Part shown: positions 25,220 through 33,382 of the stretch, piece by piece | Layout: the number at the start of each line of letters is the position of its first letter | Numbering within the stretch: the first letter of the stretch is position 1 | Assembly: GCA_903824785.1 (NCBI GenBank) | Contig: CAIJYD010000046.1 | Location: 1-39,786 of the forward strand | DNA length: 39,786 nucleotides | Direction of reading: 5' to 3' | Source of the DNA: an uncultured Bacteroidota bacterium | GTDB lineage: Bacteria > Bacteroidota > Bacteroidia > Bacteroidales > VadinHA17 | Notes under the pieces: generated by a model | What the model saw: only the letters and a program-made list of their open reading frames with translations | What the model was told of the DNA's origin: nothing | Database searches by the model: none | Made by a program: the position numbers and the translations under genes

Positions 25220-27154
25220 ATGGAAGATTTAAAATCATTTCTTATTGATAAGGTTCTGTTGTTCGAATCTGATACATTGCCACCGGAAACCGAAAAGGTA
25301 TTGCAGCAGGTAAGGCGTGAAAAACCTGTCAGCCCTGTAATTTATCTCTCCTCCGGTACCAGCAGCCTTATTGCCGGTTCGGAAAAGACCTCTCTGGCTA
25401 TAAAAGCTTATATTGGTGAAAATGCTCCTTCTGCCTCGCTTATCTGTGTCGGATGTAACGGTCCTGCGAATTATGAACCACTCGTATGTATCCAGATCCC
25501 GGGGAAAAATAAACTTTTCTTCAGGAATATAACCGAGGAAAAAGTAGAACCTCTTCTGAATGGTGTATTTCACAATGACATAAATGACGAAGATCTGGCT
25601 GGCCAGAGCGGAACAAAAGGTTTTGAACTATGGCCGGGGATCCCGTTCATGGATGAACTTCCATTCTTCTCCTCGCAGAAAAGAGTTATTCTGGGGAACT
25701 GCGGTTGTTACGACCCGGAAAGTATTGAAGAGTATATTGCTAGGGGAGGATACCGTGCATATATCAAAGCCATAAGACATTATACCTTTGAAGAGGTTTG
25801 CGACATAGTAGAAAAAAGCGGTCTCAGAGGCAGAAGTGGGGGAGGTTATCTTACAGGGCTGAAGTGGAAGCATGCACTCAATACAACTTCAAATGCCAGG
25901 TACCTTATCTGTAATGCCAAGGAGAGCGATCCTGGTGCATTTACCGACAGAACCATTCTTGAAAGCGATCCTCATCGCCTTATTGAGGGTATCGCAATTG
26001 CTTCTTACGCAATCGGAGCTTCAAATGCCATTGTTTTTATGCGTTCCGGTTCCGAACACGCACAAAGCAGGCTTCAGAAGGCTATTGAAAGGGCAAGGGA
26101 TTTTGGACTCTTCGGTCATAATATATTCTCAAGTGGCTATAACCTCGATATTGTTATCAGAAAAGAACCCGGTGCATTTGTGTGTGGTGAAGAAACAGCC
26201 CTTATAAATACTCTGGAAGGGAAAAGAGGAATGCCACAGCTTAAACCTCCTTATCCTACTACAGCGGGGTTATTTGGCAAACCTACTGTTATAAATAATG
26301 TGGAGACGCTCATGAATGTTCCTTTGATTATGCAGAACGGACCTGAATGGTTCCGTACTCTCGGAACAGAAAACAGTCCGGGTACAAAAGTATTCGCTCT
26401 GGCCGGGAAATGCCGGATGTCGGGGGTTATTGAGATCGAAATGGGAACAACTATCAGGAGAGTACTGGAGAATATCGCCGATGGTATAAGAGAAGGTAAA
26501 GAGTTTAAGGCAATTCAGCTGGGTGGTGCCTCAGGTTCATTTATAACCAATGAAACGCTCGATATTCGAATTGATTATGATGATCTTAAGGAAAAGGGAA
26601 TCGGGATGGGAGCAGGCGGATTTGTGGTGATAGATGAAAACACCTGTATGGTTGACCTCGTGAGATATTACATGGAATTCATCCGTAATGAGAGTTGTGG
26701 CAAATGTATCCCCTGCCGCGAAGGTACCGGAAGAATGCTTGAAATTCTTGAAAGCGTTATCAGAAAACCTTTAAACGAAGAGTCAGGAACAACACTCGAA
26801 CGGTTCAAGGGAGTGATGCAGCTTGAAACTATTGCATCAGTGATGAAGGATACTTCATTATGCGGCCTTGGCCAGACCGCCCCTAATCCTTTTATGAGCG
26901 CCCTTGTAAATTTCAGGGATGAATTTGAAGAACATATTTTCGACAGGAAATGCCGGGCAAATATCTGCCGGGGATTAAGATCATTTTCCATCGATGTTGA
27001 TAAATGTACCGGATGTACTGCTTGTGCCTCCAAATGTCCGGTAAATGCTATTTATGGCACTCGTCTCCAGCCCTTCTTTATTGTTGAGGATAAATGTATT
27101 GGCTGTGGAATATGTTTTGATATTTGTAAGTTCAGTGCAATCACCGTTAAATAG
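25220..27154 (+). CDS. hydB: HydB/NuoF-like NADH-binding flavoprotein subunit
   Basis: A 644-residue NuoF-type subunit that should bind NAD(H) and FMN. Domains: an N-terminal thioredoxin-like region (about 35-115), the FMN/NADH core from GLRGRSGGGYLTGLKW (residue 201) through ESDPGAFTDR and GAFVCGEETALINTLEGKRG, a SLBB-like region, the 4Fe-4S domain SCGKCIPCREGT (near 493) with a fourth ligand in SLCGLGQ, and a C-terminal two-cluster ferredoxin (CTGCTACASKCP; CIGCGICFDICK). The N-terminal region has serines (SSGTSSLIAG) where relatives usually have cluster cysteines, so that [2Fe-2S] centre is probably lost. It is co-transcribed with the HydC- and HydA-like genes, with only five bases before the latter. 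Confidence 0.9.
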   Translation: MEDLKSFLIDKVLLFESDTLPPETEKVLQQVRREKPVSPVIYLSSGTSSLIAGSEKTSLAIKAYIGENAPSASLICVGCNGPANYEPLVCIQIPGKNKLFFRNITEEKVEPLLNGVFHNDINDEDLAGQSGTKGFELWPGIPFMDELPFFSSQKRVILGNCGCYDPESIEEYIARGGYRAYIKAIRHYTFEEVCDIVEKSGLRGRSGGGYLTGLKWKHALNTTSNARYLICNAKESDPGAFTDRTILESDPHRLIEGIAIASYAIGASNAIVFMRSGSEHAQSRLQKAIERARDFGLFGHNIFSSGYNLDIVIRKEPGAFVCGEETALINTLEGKRGMPQLKPPYPTTAGLFGKPTVINNVETLMNVPLIMQNGPEWFRTLGTENSPGTKVFALAGKCRMSGVIEIEMGTTIRRVLENIADGIREGKEFKAIQLGGASGSFITNETLDIRIDYDDLKEKGIGMGAGGFVVIDENTCMVDLVRYYMEFIRNESCGKCIPCREGTGRMLEILESVIRKPLNEESGTTLERFKGVMQLETIASVMKDTSLCGLGQTAPNPFMSALVNFRDEFEEHIFDRKCRANICRGLRSFSIDVDKCTGCTACASKCPVNAIYGTRLQPFFIVEDKCIGCGICFDICKFSAITVK

Positions 27155-27159
27155 CCTAT

Positions 27160-28881
27160 ATGCTTTTTACAATACAGGTAAATAATAAAAAAATCAAGGC
27201 TGAAAAGGGAGAGACAATCCTCTCAGCTCTGAACCGAAACGGGATTATCATTCCTACTCTCTGCCGTATGAAGGAGTTTACTCCAACAGGTGCCTGCCGT
27301 ATGTGTGTAGTAGAAGTTGATGGCCGCGACCGTCTGGTAACTGCCTGCTCGCAGCCTGTTGAAGAGTGGATGAAAATAAAAACCCATTCACCCAGAGTTA
27401 TCCAGGCCAGAAAAACAATTGTTGAACTGCTTCTTTCAAACCATCCCGATGATTGTCTCTACTGCGACCGAAACCTTAACTGTGAGCTTCAACGCCTGTC
27501 GGAAGAGCTGAATATAAGAGAACGCCGCATCCGAGGAAGAAAAATAAAACCACGTCTCGACCAGTCAAGTCCTGCTATCGTCAGAGAACTTTCGAAATGT
27601 ATTCTTTGCGGAAGATGCGTAAGAGTATGTGAAGAGGTTGTAACTGCTACCTCCCTCGATTTTATAAATAAAGGCCGGGAGACTCATGTCGGAGCAGCAA
27701 TGGACAGGGATTTCAACTTCTCGAGTTGCATACACTGCGGCCAGTGTGTTCTTGTCTGCCCAACCGGCGCCCTCCATGAAAAACATAATATAAATGAAGT
27801 TCAGGAGTATCTTCATAAACCTGATATTATAAAAGTAATTCAGTATTCCCCGATGGTTACTGTTGGAATTGCTGAAGAACTCGGGATGCGCTACAACAGG
27901 GAATTTGATAAGATACTGAATGCTGTCCTTCGTAAAATAGGTTTTGATAAAATATTCACAACAGGAACAGGAACAGATGTTTGTATTACTGAAATAACCA
28001 GTCAGCTTTCTGAAAAAATTGATAGTAATTCTCAGATTCCGTTATATCTTTCCGCCTGTCCTGCGTGGGTTAAATATGCCGAGCAGTTCATCCCTTCACT
28101 GATCCCTCAGCTTTCAACGGTAAAATCTTCCCAGCAGATAACCGGGGTTCTTGTTAAAACACTTGTGGCAGGTCAGCTGGGGGTAAAACCGGAAGATATC
28201 TTTTCAGTATCCGCAACTCCTTGTATGGCAATGAAGTTCGAAGCCCGCCGCGACGGAATGATGAGGAAGGGGATAAGTGATGTAGATGCCGTTCTCACTG
28301 TAAGAGAGCTGGTCAGGCTTATCAGGCTTTATGGTATTGATACTACAAATATAGAGCATGAACCTGCCGATGAGCCTATGGCAAACAGAAGCTCCTCGGC
28401 AGTACTTGCTGAAGTCTCGGGTGGCCTTGTCGAAAGTGTTATCAGATCGTATCATTATCTGAAACTGAAGAAAGAGGCTGATAAACAGTTGTTTAAAAAA
28501 CTGCGCTCAGGTGGTGTTTTCAGGGAAGCCTCTGTTCCTGTTGGCGAAATTGAGTTGAAAGTGGCAGTGGTTGACGGTCTTACAGGTCTCGAGAAGTTAA
28601 AAGCATCAATTGCCTCGGGGAAAAAATATGACCTTATAGAGGTTATGACTTGCCCGGGAGGATGTGTACACGGAGCAGGCCTTCCTTTCAGCAGCTCAAA
28701 GGATGAGATCAGGTCAAGGTCAAAACTGGTATATCAGGCCGACGATACTGAGGCTATTAACCTTCCGTGTAAATCGCCCACCTTAATAAATCTTTATGAA
28801 AAGCTTTTAAAGGAGAATATTGATATTGCAGATAAGAAGATTTTTTATACTCATTTTGAGAGGAAAAATGTATTGTTGTAA
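27160..28881 (+). CDS. hydA: HydA-like [FeFe]-hydrogenase catalytic subunit with altered active-site residues
   Basis: A 573-residue subunit with the full electron relay of an M3-type hydrogenase: a [2Fe-2S] domain (Cys35, 46, 49, 63), the His-Cys3 cluster in HPDDCLYCDRNLNC, two 4Fe-4S clusters (CILCGRCVRVC; CIHCGQCVLVC), and an H-cluster domain from about 225. The H-cluster ligands are Cys300 (SACPAW), Cys355 (TPCMAM), and Cys498/Cys502 (TCPGGC). Numbering happens to match Clostridium pasteurianum CpI, making changes easy to read: Ala299 for the proton-shuttle Cys, Ile279 and Gln282 for the two proton-path Glu, Met358 for the H-cluster Lys and Thr353 for Met. Ser319 is retained. Encoded with HydC/HydB, it would be expected to couple NADH and ferredoxin to a hydrogenase-type reaction, but ordinary H2 turnover is doubtful. 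Confidence 0.85.
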   Translation: MLFTIQVNNKKIKAEKGETILSALNRNGIIIPTLCRMKEFTPTGACRMCVVEVDGRDRLVTACSQPVEEWMKIKTHSPRVIQARKTIVELLLSNHPDDCLYCDRNLNCELQRLSEELNIRERRIRGRKIKPRLDQSSPAIVRELSKCILCGRCVRVCEEVVTATSLDFINKGRETHVGAAMDRDFNFSSCIHCGQCVLVCPTGALHEKHNINEVQEYLHKPDIIKVIQYSPMVTVGIAEELGMRYNREFDKILNAVLRKIGFDKIFTTGTGTDVCITEITSQLSEKIDSNSQIPLYLSACPAWVKYAEQFIPSLIPQLSTVKSSQQITGVLVKTLVAGQLGVKPEDIFSVSATPCMAMKFEARRDGMMRKGISDVDAVLTVRELVRLIRLYGIDTTNIEHEPADEPMANRSSSAVLAEVSGGLVESVIRSYHYLKLKKEADKQLFKKLRSGGVFREASVPVGEIELKVAVVDGLTGLEKLKASIASGKKYDLIEVMTCPGGCVHGAGLPFSSSKDEIRSRSKLVYQADDTEAINLPCKSPTLINLYEKLLKENIDIADKKIFYTHFERKNVLL

Positions 28882-29021
28882 CAGAGAATCAGTCACTGCC
28901 TTGTTTTCACGCAGCGTAATGAATTTATGAGAATTCTTCTGTTTTTGCCGGTAGGAGGGTCGGTCGGAACGGAAAAATGAGGAGAAGAGTGTTATAGAAT
29001 TTATTGAAGTAATTTGAGATT

Positions 29022-30983
29022 ATGTTAGTTTACACTATAAAGGAACTTTGCCGTACTTGTTACACCTGCGTAAGGGAATGCCCTGCCAAAGCTATTCGTA
29101 TTGTAGGCGGTCAGGCCGAGGTGATAGATGAAAGATGTATCGCCTGCGGTAACTGTACAAAAGTGTGCAGCCAGGGGGCCAAGGTCTTTCTCAACACAAC
29201 CGACAGAGTAGTAAAACTTCTTGAAAATAATTTAAAAGTGGCTGCAATAATTGCTCCCAGCTTTCCTGCCGAATTTTCGGATATACCTGATCATCTTGTT
29301 CTTATAGGTATGATAAAGGCTTTGGGCTTTGAATATGTTTCGGAGGTGGCCTTTGGTGCCGACCTTGTTGCAGACAGGTATAAAAAACTTGTTTCGGAAA
29401 GTAAGAATTTCTACATCTCATCAGATTGTCCTTCAATAGTCAGTTATGTAAAATTCTACCATCCGTCACTTGTAGCCAACCTTGCTCCGGTGGTCTCTCC
29501 AATGGTGGCTATGTGCAGGGTTGTCCGTGAAAAACAGGGAAGCGATACCCGTATAGTTTTTATTGGCCCGTGCGTTGCCAAAAAAGCTGAAAGCACTGAA
29601 ATAGATGAGGCAATAACGTTTACCGAATTGAGAGAGATGTTTGCCGAAAGAGGCATTTCTCCTGAGAATATAACCCAGATTGATTTTGATCAGCCAGTTG
29701 GTGGAAGAGGTGCAATTTTTCCTGTAGCCCGTGGGTTGCTCCAGACAGCTAAGATCAGCGACAATGCTATTACCGGGAATATTATTGCAGCTGAAGGCCG
29801 GATTGATTTTCAGGGGGCATTGAAGGAATTTGAGGCAGGGCTGATTAAGAACCAGCATATGGAACTTCTTTGTTGTGAAGGATGCATTATGGGCCCGGGC
29901 CTCTCAAAAAACGGTAAGCAGTATAACAGAAGATCCCTTGTAAGTTCATATGCCAGCAGCAAGATGCAGAATATAGATTCAGGAAGCTGGCAGAAATCTT
30001 TTGACGAATTCGCTGAACTCGACCTCTCTTTTCACCATAAGCCGGAAGATCACAGGCTCAATACCCCCGACGAGAATGATGTGAACGATATTCTCATTAA
30101 GATGGGAAAAAAGACCAGTAAGGATCAGCTCGATTGCGGTGCCTGCGGATATGAAAGCTGCGTAGAGCACGCTATTGCAATTAAGAAAGGTCTTGCCGAA
30201 GTAGAAATGTGCCTGCCTTATACAATCGAAAAACTGCATAAATCAGTCAAGGATCTTGCTTTATCCAACGAGAAACTTTCTTCGATGAAACAGGCGCTGA
30301 AACAGTCCGAAAAGCTTGCTCATATGGGGCAGCTCTCGGCAGGAATTGCCCACGAACTGAATAATCCACTTGGAGTTGTGATAATGTACAGCAATATTCT
30401 TTTAGAGGAATCATTAACAGACGATCCTATGCGGGAAGATCTGAAACTCATTGTTGAGCAGGCAGGCAGGTGTAAGAAAATTGTTGCCGGGCTCCTTAAT
30501 TTTGCAAGAAAAAACCAGGTTAACCACCAGCTGGTGAGCATTACCTCTCTTGTTAATCATAGTCTCGAAAGCCTTATTATTCCTGAAAAAGTAAAAATTA
30601 ATATTGAAGATTTAACTACCAACCCTGAAGCAATGCTCGATTCGGAACAGATGATGCAGGTTCTTACAAACCTGGTCAAGAATGCTGTGGATGCTATGCC
30701 TGACGGAGGTATTATTGATATTAAACTGGAAGATACTTTGAGTGATGTTATTATTACAATAAGCGATACAGGAACAGGTATAAAAGAGGAAGACCGGGCA
30801 AAGATTTTCGAACCGTTTTTTACAACGAAAAGTATCGGACAGGGTACGGGACTCGGGCTGGCAACAGCATATGGTGTCGTTAAGATGCATAAAGGTCAGA
30901 TTACTGCCGAATCGAATAATGATAAGGCAAAAGGGCAGACAGGAACAAGTTTCAGGATTATGCTGCCGAGACGCAAGGAATAG
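29022..30983 (+). CDS. [FeFe]-hydrogenase-domain sensor histidine kinase
   Basis: A 653-residue cytoplasmic sensor kinase. In order: two complete 4Fe-4S clusters (Cys10, 13, 16, 20; Cys39, 42, 45, 49), a hydrogenase-like domain with H-cluster motifs SSDCPSI (Cys136), GPCVAKK (Cys184, with Lys187 at the H-cluster lysine position) and CCEGCIMGPG (Cys284, Cys288), a 4Fe-4S domain DCGACGYESC, a short coiled coil, HisKA with phosphoacceptor His444 (GIAHELNNPL), and HATPase (NLVKNAVDAM; ISDTGTGI; GQGTGLGLATAYG). It keeps all H-cluster cysteines and the lysine but has Asp135 where catalytic enzymes have the proton-shuttle cysteine. It lacks membrane helices. It is placed to sense H2, CO or redox state and to phosphorylate the response regulator at 31089. 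Confidence 0.88.
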   Translation: MLVYTIKELCRTCYTCVRECPAKAIRIVGGQAEVIDERCIACGNCTKVCSQGAKVFLNTTDRVVKLLENNLKVAAIIAPSFPAEFSDIPDHLVLIGMIKALGFEYVSEVAFGADLVADRYKKLVSESKNFYISSDCPSIVSYVKFYHPSLVANLAPVVSPMVAMCRVVREKQGSDTRIVFIGPCVAKKAESTEIDEAITFTELREMFAERGISPENITQIDFDQPVGGRGAIFPVARGLLQTAKISDNAITGNIIAAEGRIDFQGALKEFEAGLIKNQHMELLCCEGCIMGPGLSKNGKQYNRRSLVSSYASSKMQNIDSGSWQKSFDEFAELDLSFHHKPEDHRLNTPDENDVNDILIKMGKKTSKDQLDCGACGYESCVEHAIAIKKGLAEVEMCLPYTIEKLHKSVKDLALSNEKLSSMKQALKQSEKLAHMGQLSAGIAHELNNPLGVVIMYSNILLEESLTDDPMREDLKLIVEQAGRCKKIVAGLLNFARKNQVNHQLVSITSLVNHSLESLIIPEKVKINIEDLTTNPEAMLDSEQMMQVLTNLVKNAVDAMPDGGIIDIKLEDTLSDVIITISDTGTGIKEEDRAKIFEPFFTTKSIGQGTGLGLATAYGVVKMHKGQITAESNNDKAKGQTGTSFRIMLPRRKE

Positions 30984-31010
30984 CCTGCCGGAAATATTAT
31001 CCGGATTTTG

Positions 31011-31028
31011 ATGTTAATTTAATAACAG
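31011..31028. promoter_or_regulatory. Rex-like palindrome before the response regulator
   Basis: ATGTTAATTTAATAACAG has perfect TGTTA/TAACA arms six bases apart, with single mismatches at the outer positions to TTGTTA-N6-TAACAA. It lies 60 bases before the ATG at 31089. A possible promoter (TTTG at 31054-31057 and GAAATTTG at 31074-31081) follows it. Confidence 0.45.
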
Positions 31029-31088
31029 TAAATCATATTTATCATAATAACTGTTTGATTTAAAGAAAATTTAGAAATTTGCAGAAGA

Positions 31089-31484
31089 ATGAAGAAGAGT
31101 GATATTACAATACTTGTGGCAGACGATGATCCTGATTATCTTTTTCAGACAGTATTCAATCTTGAGAAAGCAGGTTATAAAACGATGGCGGTAGAGAGCC
31201 AGGCAGAAGCGGAATCGGTAATTGCCCGGTTCAAGCCTCATCTGGCAATATTCGACCTGATGATGGAAAGTGACGACAGCGGTTTTATCCTTTGTTACAG
31301 GATTAAAAGAAAATATCCCGATGTGCCCGTAATTCTTGCAACAGCAGTATCGCACGAGACAGGTTTATCTTTCAGTATCGATTCGGAGCAGGAGAAGTCG
31401 TGGATCAGGGCTGACAGGTATCTTGAAAAGGGTATCAGACCGGAACAGCTCGATCAGGAGGTGATGAAACTATTAAAACTTTAA
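31089..31484 (+). CDS. Single-domain response regulator
   Basis: A 131-residue CheY-like receiver with no output domain. The acidic pocket is VADDDPD, the phosphoacceptor aspartate is in IFDLMME near residue 55, the switch threonine is in ILATAVS, and the conserved lysine is in YLEKG. It lies directly behind the hydrogenase-domain kinase and one base before the receiver-kinase gene. It is probably an intermediate phosphate carrier between the two kinases or to a regulator elsewhere. A Rex-like site upstream suggests an independent, redox-controlled promoter. Confidence 0.85.
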   Translation: MKKSDITILVADDDPDYLFQTVFNLEKAGYKTMAVESQAEAESVIARFKPHLAIFDLMMESDDSGFILCYRIKRKYPDVPVILATAVSHETGLSFSIDSEQEKSWIRADRYLEKGIRPEQLDQEVMKLLKL

Positions 31485-31485
31485 A

Positions 31486-32622
31486 ATGGCAGTTTTAAAA
31501 GTACTTGTTATTGATGATGAACCCGGCATACGCTCAGGTGTTTCGCGCATTCTGAATAATTTTCACGTTACTTATCCTTTTATGGATGAGGATTATACTT
31601 TTGAAGTAACCGAAGCCGGAACAGGTGAAGAGGGCATCGCAATACTTGAGCGGGATATGCCGGATATTCTCCTTCTGGATAATAAGCTACCCGGAATACA
31701 GGGGGTGGAAGTTCTGGAGTATATAAGGAAAAGGAATTATGATATTGTTGTGGCAATGATCACATCCTATGCTTCACTCGATGTCGCTATCCGTGCCACC
31801 CGCGACGGAGCCATTGACTTTATCCCTAAACCTTTTACTCCCCAGGAACTTAAGTCGAGCATAGAGAATATCACCAAACAGCAGTATCTTAAGAGGATAA
31901 CTCATAAGATGAAGCAGGAAGGGAAGAAGATAAGGTATCAGTTTCTTTCTGTTCTTTCTCATGAATTAAAGGCTCCTCTGAATGCGCTTGAAGGCTATCT
32001 GAGAATGATGCAGGAGAAACAGGCAGGGGACATGATCGAAGATTACGCCACACCAATTGAAAGATCTCTTCAGAGAATTCAGGGAATGAGAAACCTGATT
32101 ATGGATCTCCTTGATTTTACAAAAATACGACTCGAAAGAAAAGAGGAGAAGATTCAGGAGGTCAATCTTGAAGAGGTGGCTTCGGGAGCAATAGTTACAG
32201 TTCAGCCTTATGCTATCCAGATGGATGTGACCATAACCCTCGATGTCAGGTCGGGTGCTGTTATAATGGCCGATCCTGATGATATGGAGATTGTTTTTAA
32301 TAATCTCATTTCCAATGCAGTAAAGTATAATAAAACTGGCGGAAAAGCAGAAATTACCATCGACAGTTCCGACAGCGAAGCAATACTGATTTTTTCCGAT
32401 ACCGGCATTGGCATTACAAAGATTGATACTGAGAACCTTTTTGCCGAGTTTGTCAGGATTAAGAATGAAAAGACCAGAAATATTTCCGGCAGCGGACTGG
32501 GCCTTTCTATTGTGAAGAAGGTTGTTGGCCTTTACCACGGAACCATTAATGTTGAAAGTACCCCTGATGTGGGAACAGTATTCACAATAAGACTACCAAA
32601 AAAAACATTAGCAATTACTTGA
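31486..32622 (+). CDS. Receiver-histidine kinase hybrid
   Basis: A 378-residue cytoplasmic protein with an N-terminal receiver (VIDDEPGIRSG; phosphoacceptor in ILLLDNKLPGIQG; KPFTP), then HisKA with SVLSHELKAPLNALEGYL near residue 162, and HATPase (NNLISNAVKYN; FSDTGIGI; SGSGLGLSIVKKVVG). REC-HK proteins of this type take phosphate in and pass it on, so with the single-domain receiver it suggests a branched relay downstream of the hydrogenase-domain kinase. It follows the receiver gene after one base, consistent with co-translation. Confidence 0.87.
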   Translation: MAVLKVLVIDDEPGIRSGVSRILNNFHVTYPFMDEDYTFEVTEAGTGEEGIAILERDMPDILLLDNKLPGIQGVEVLEYIRKRNYDIVVAMITSYASLDVAIRATRDGAIDFIPKPFTPQELKSSIENITKQQYLKRITHKMKQEGKKIRYQFLSVLSHELKAPLNALEGYLRMMQEKQAGDMIEDYATPIERSLQRIQGMRNLIMDLLDFTKIRLERKEEKIQEVNLEEVASGAIVTVQPYAIQMDVTITLDVRSGAVIMADPDDMEIVFNNLISNAVKYNKTGGKAEITIDSSDSEAILIFSDTGIGITKIDTENLFAEFVRIKNEKTRNISGSGLGLSIVKKVVGLYHGTINVESTPDVGTVFTIRLPKKTLAIT

Positions 32623-32740
32623 AAATGATGATCCTGTCTGAAATATTTATATCCAGTAAACCTGCCTGCAGCCTTGTTGTAAATTATGCCGCCTGTGTGA
32701 TCTTTTTAAACTGTCTCCAAACAATAAAATCAAACCTTTT

Positions 32741-33367
32741 ATGATGAAACTACCCGGAAAAACTGTTGAAAGACTTAGCGAGTACAGAAGGACACTTCTG
32801 GAATGCCTTACCGAAAAGAGAAATTTCATCTTTTCCCACGATCTTGCCGCACGGCTTCACATCACTGCCGTTCAGGTCAGGCGCGACCTGATGCTGATAG
32901 GTTATTCTAGTGTTCTCAGAAAAGGATATGATGTGCGTGAGCTCATTGATACCATCGGTAACATTATAGATTCTGAAGAGAGCATGAATGTTGCTGTAAT
33001 TGGAATAGGAAATCTTGGAAGAGCAGTAGCCGGCTACTTTAAGGGAAAACGCTCAAAGCTTAATCTCGTGGCCTCATTTGATAATGATCCCCAAAAGGTA
33101 AACAAGGTTATTTCAGGCGTGAAATGTTATCCTTATACCGACATCGAAAAAATGATTAAAGAACTTGATGTCAGAATAGCTATTCTCACTGTTCCCCCCG
33201 ATTTCGCACGGGAGATCACGGAAGAGGCTGTCCGGTTTGGAATTAAAGGGATCCTAAATTTTACGACTATCCCTTTGAATGTTCCTTCCGGGGTTTACCT
33301 TGAAGAATATGATATGATAACCTCAATTGAAAAAGTAGCATATTTTGTTAAGGAGAATAAGGTGTAG
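32741..33367 (+). CDS. rex: Redox-sensing transcriptional repressor Rex
   Basis: A 208-residue Rex protein. The N-terminal winged helix (LPGKTVERLSEYRRTLLECL; HITAVQVRRDLMLIGY) binds DNA, and the C-terminal Rossmann domain with VAVIGIGNLGRAVAGY and SFDNDPQKV binds NADH/NAD+ and senses their ratio. Length and motifs are typical. It follows the receiver-kinase gene after 118 bases, and starts 16 bases before the RibF-like gene. The Rex-like sites at 24649-24683 and 31011-31028 make this protein the likely regulator of the hydrogenase locus. Confidence 0.93.
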   Translation: MMKLPGKTVERLSEYRRTLLECLTEKRNFIFSHDLAARLHITAVQVRRDLMLIGYSSVLRKGYDVRELIDTIGNIIDSEESMNVAVIGIGNLGRAVAGYFKGKRSKLNLVASFDNDPQKVNKVISGVKCYPYTDIEKMIKELDVRIAILTVPPDFAREITEEAVRFGIKGILNFTTIPLNVPSGVYLEEYDMITSIEKVAYFVKENKV

Positions 33368-33382
33368 TATTATGTCTGCCAA

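Noticed and set aside
31966-32538. 190-codon antisense open frame inside the receiver-kinase gene
   Set aside because: It is a shadow of the HisKA/HATPase coding sequence with no recognisable motifs.
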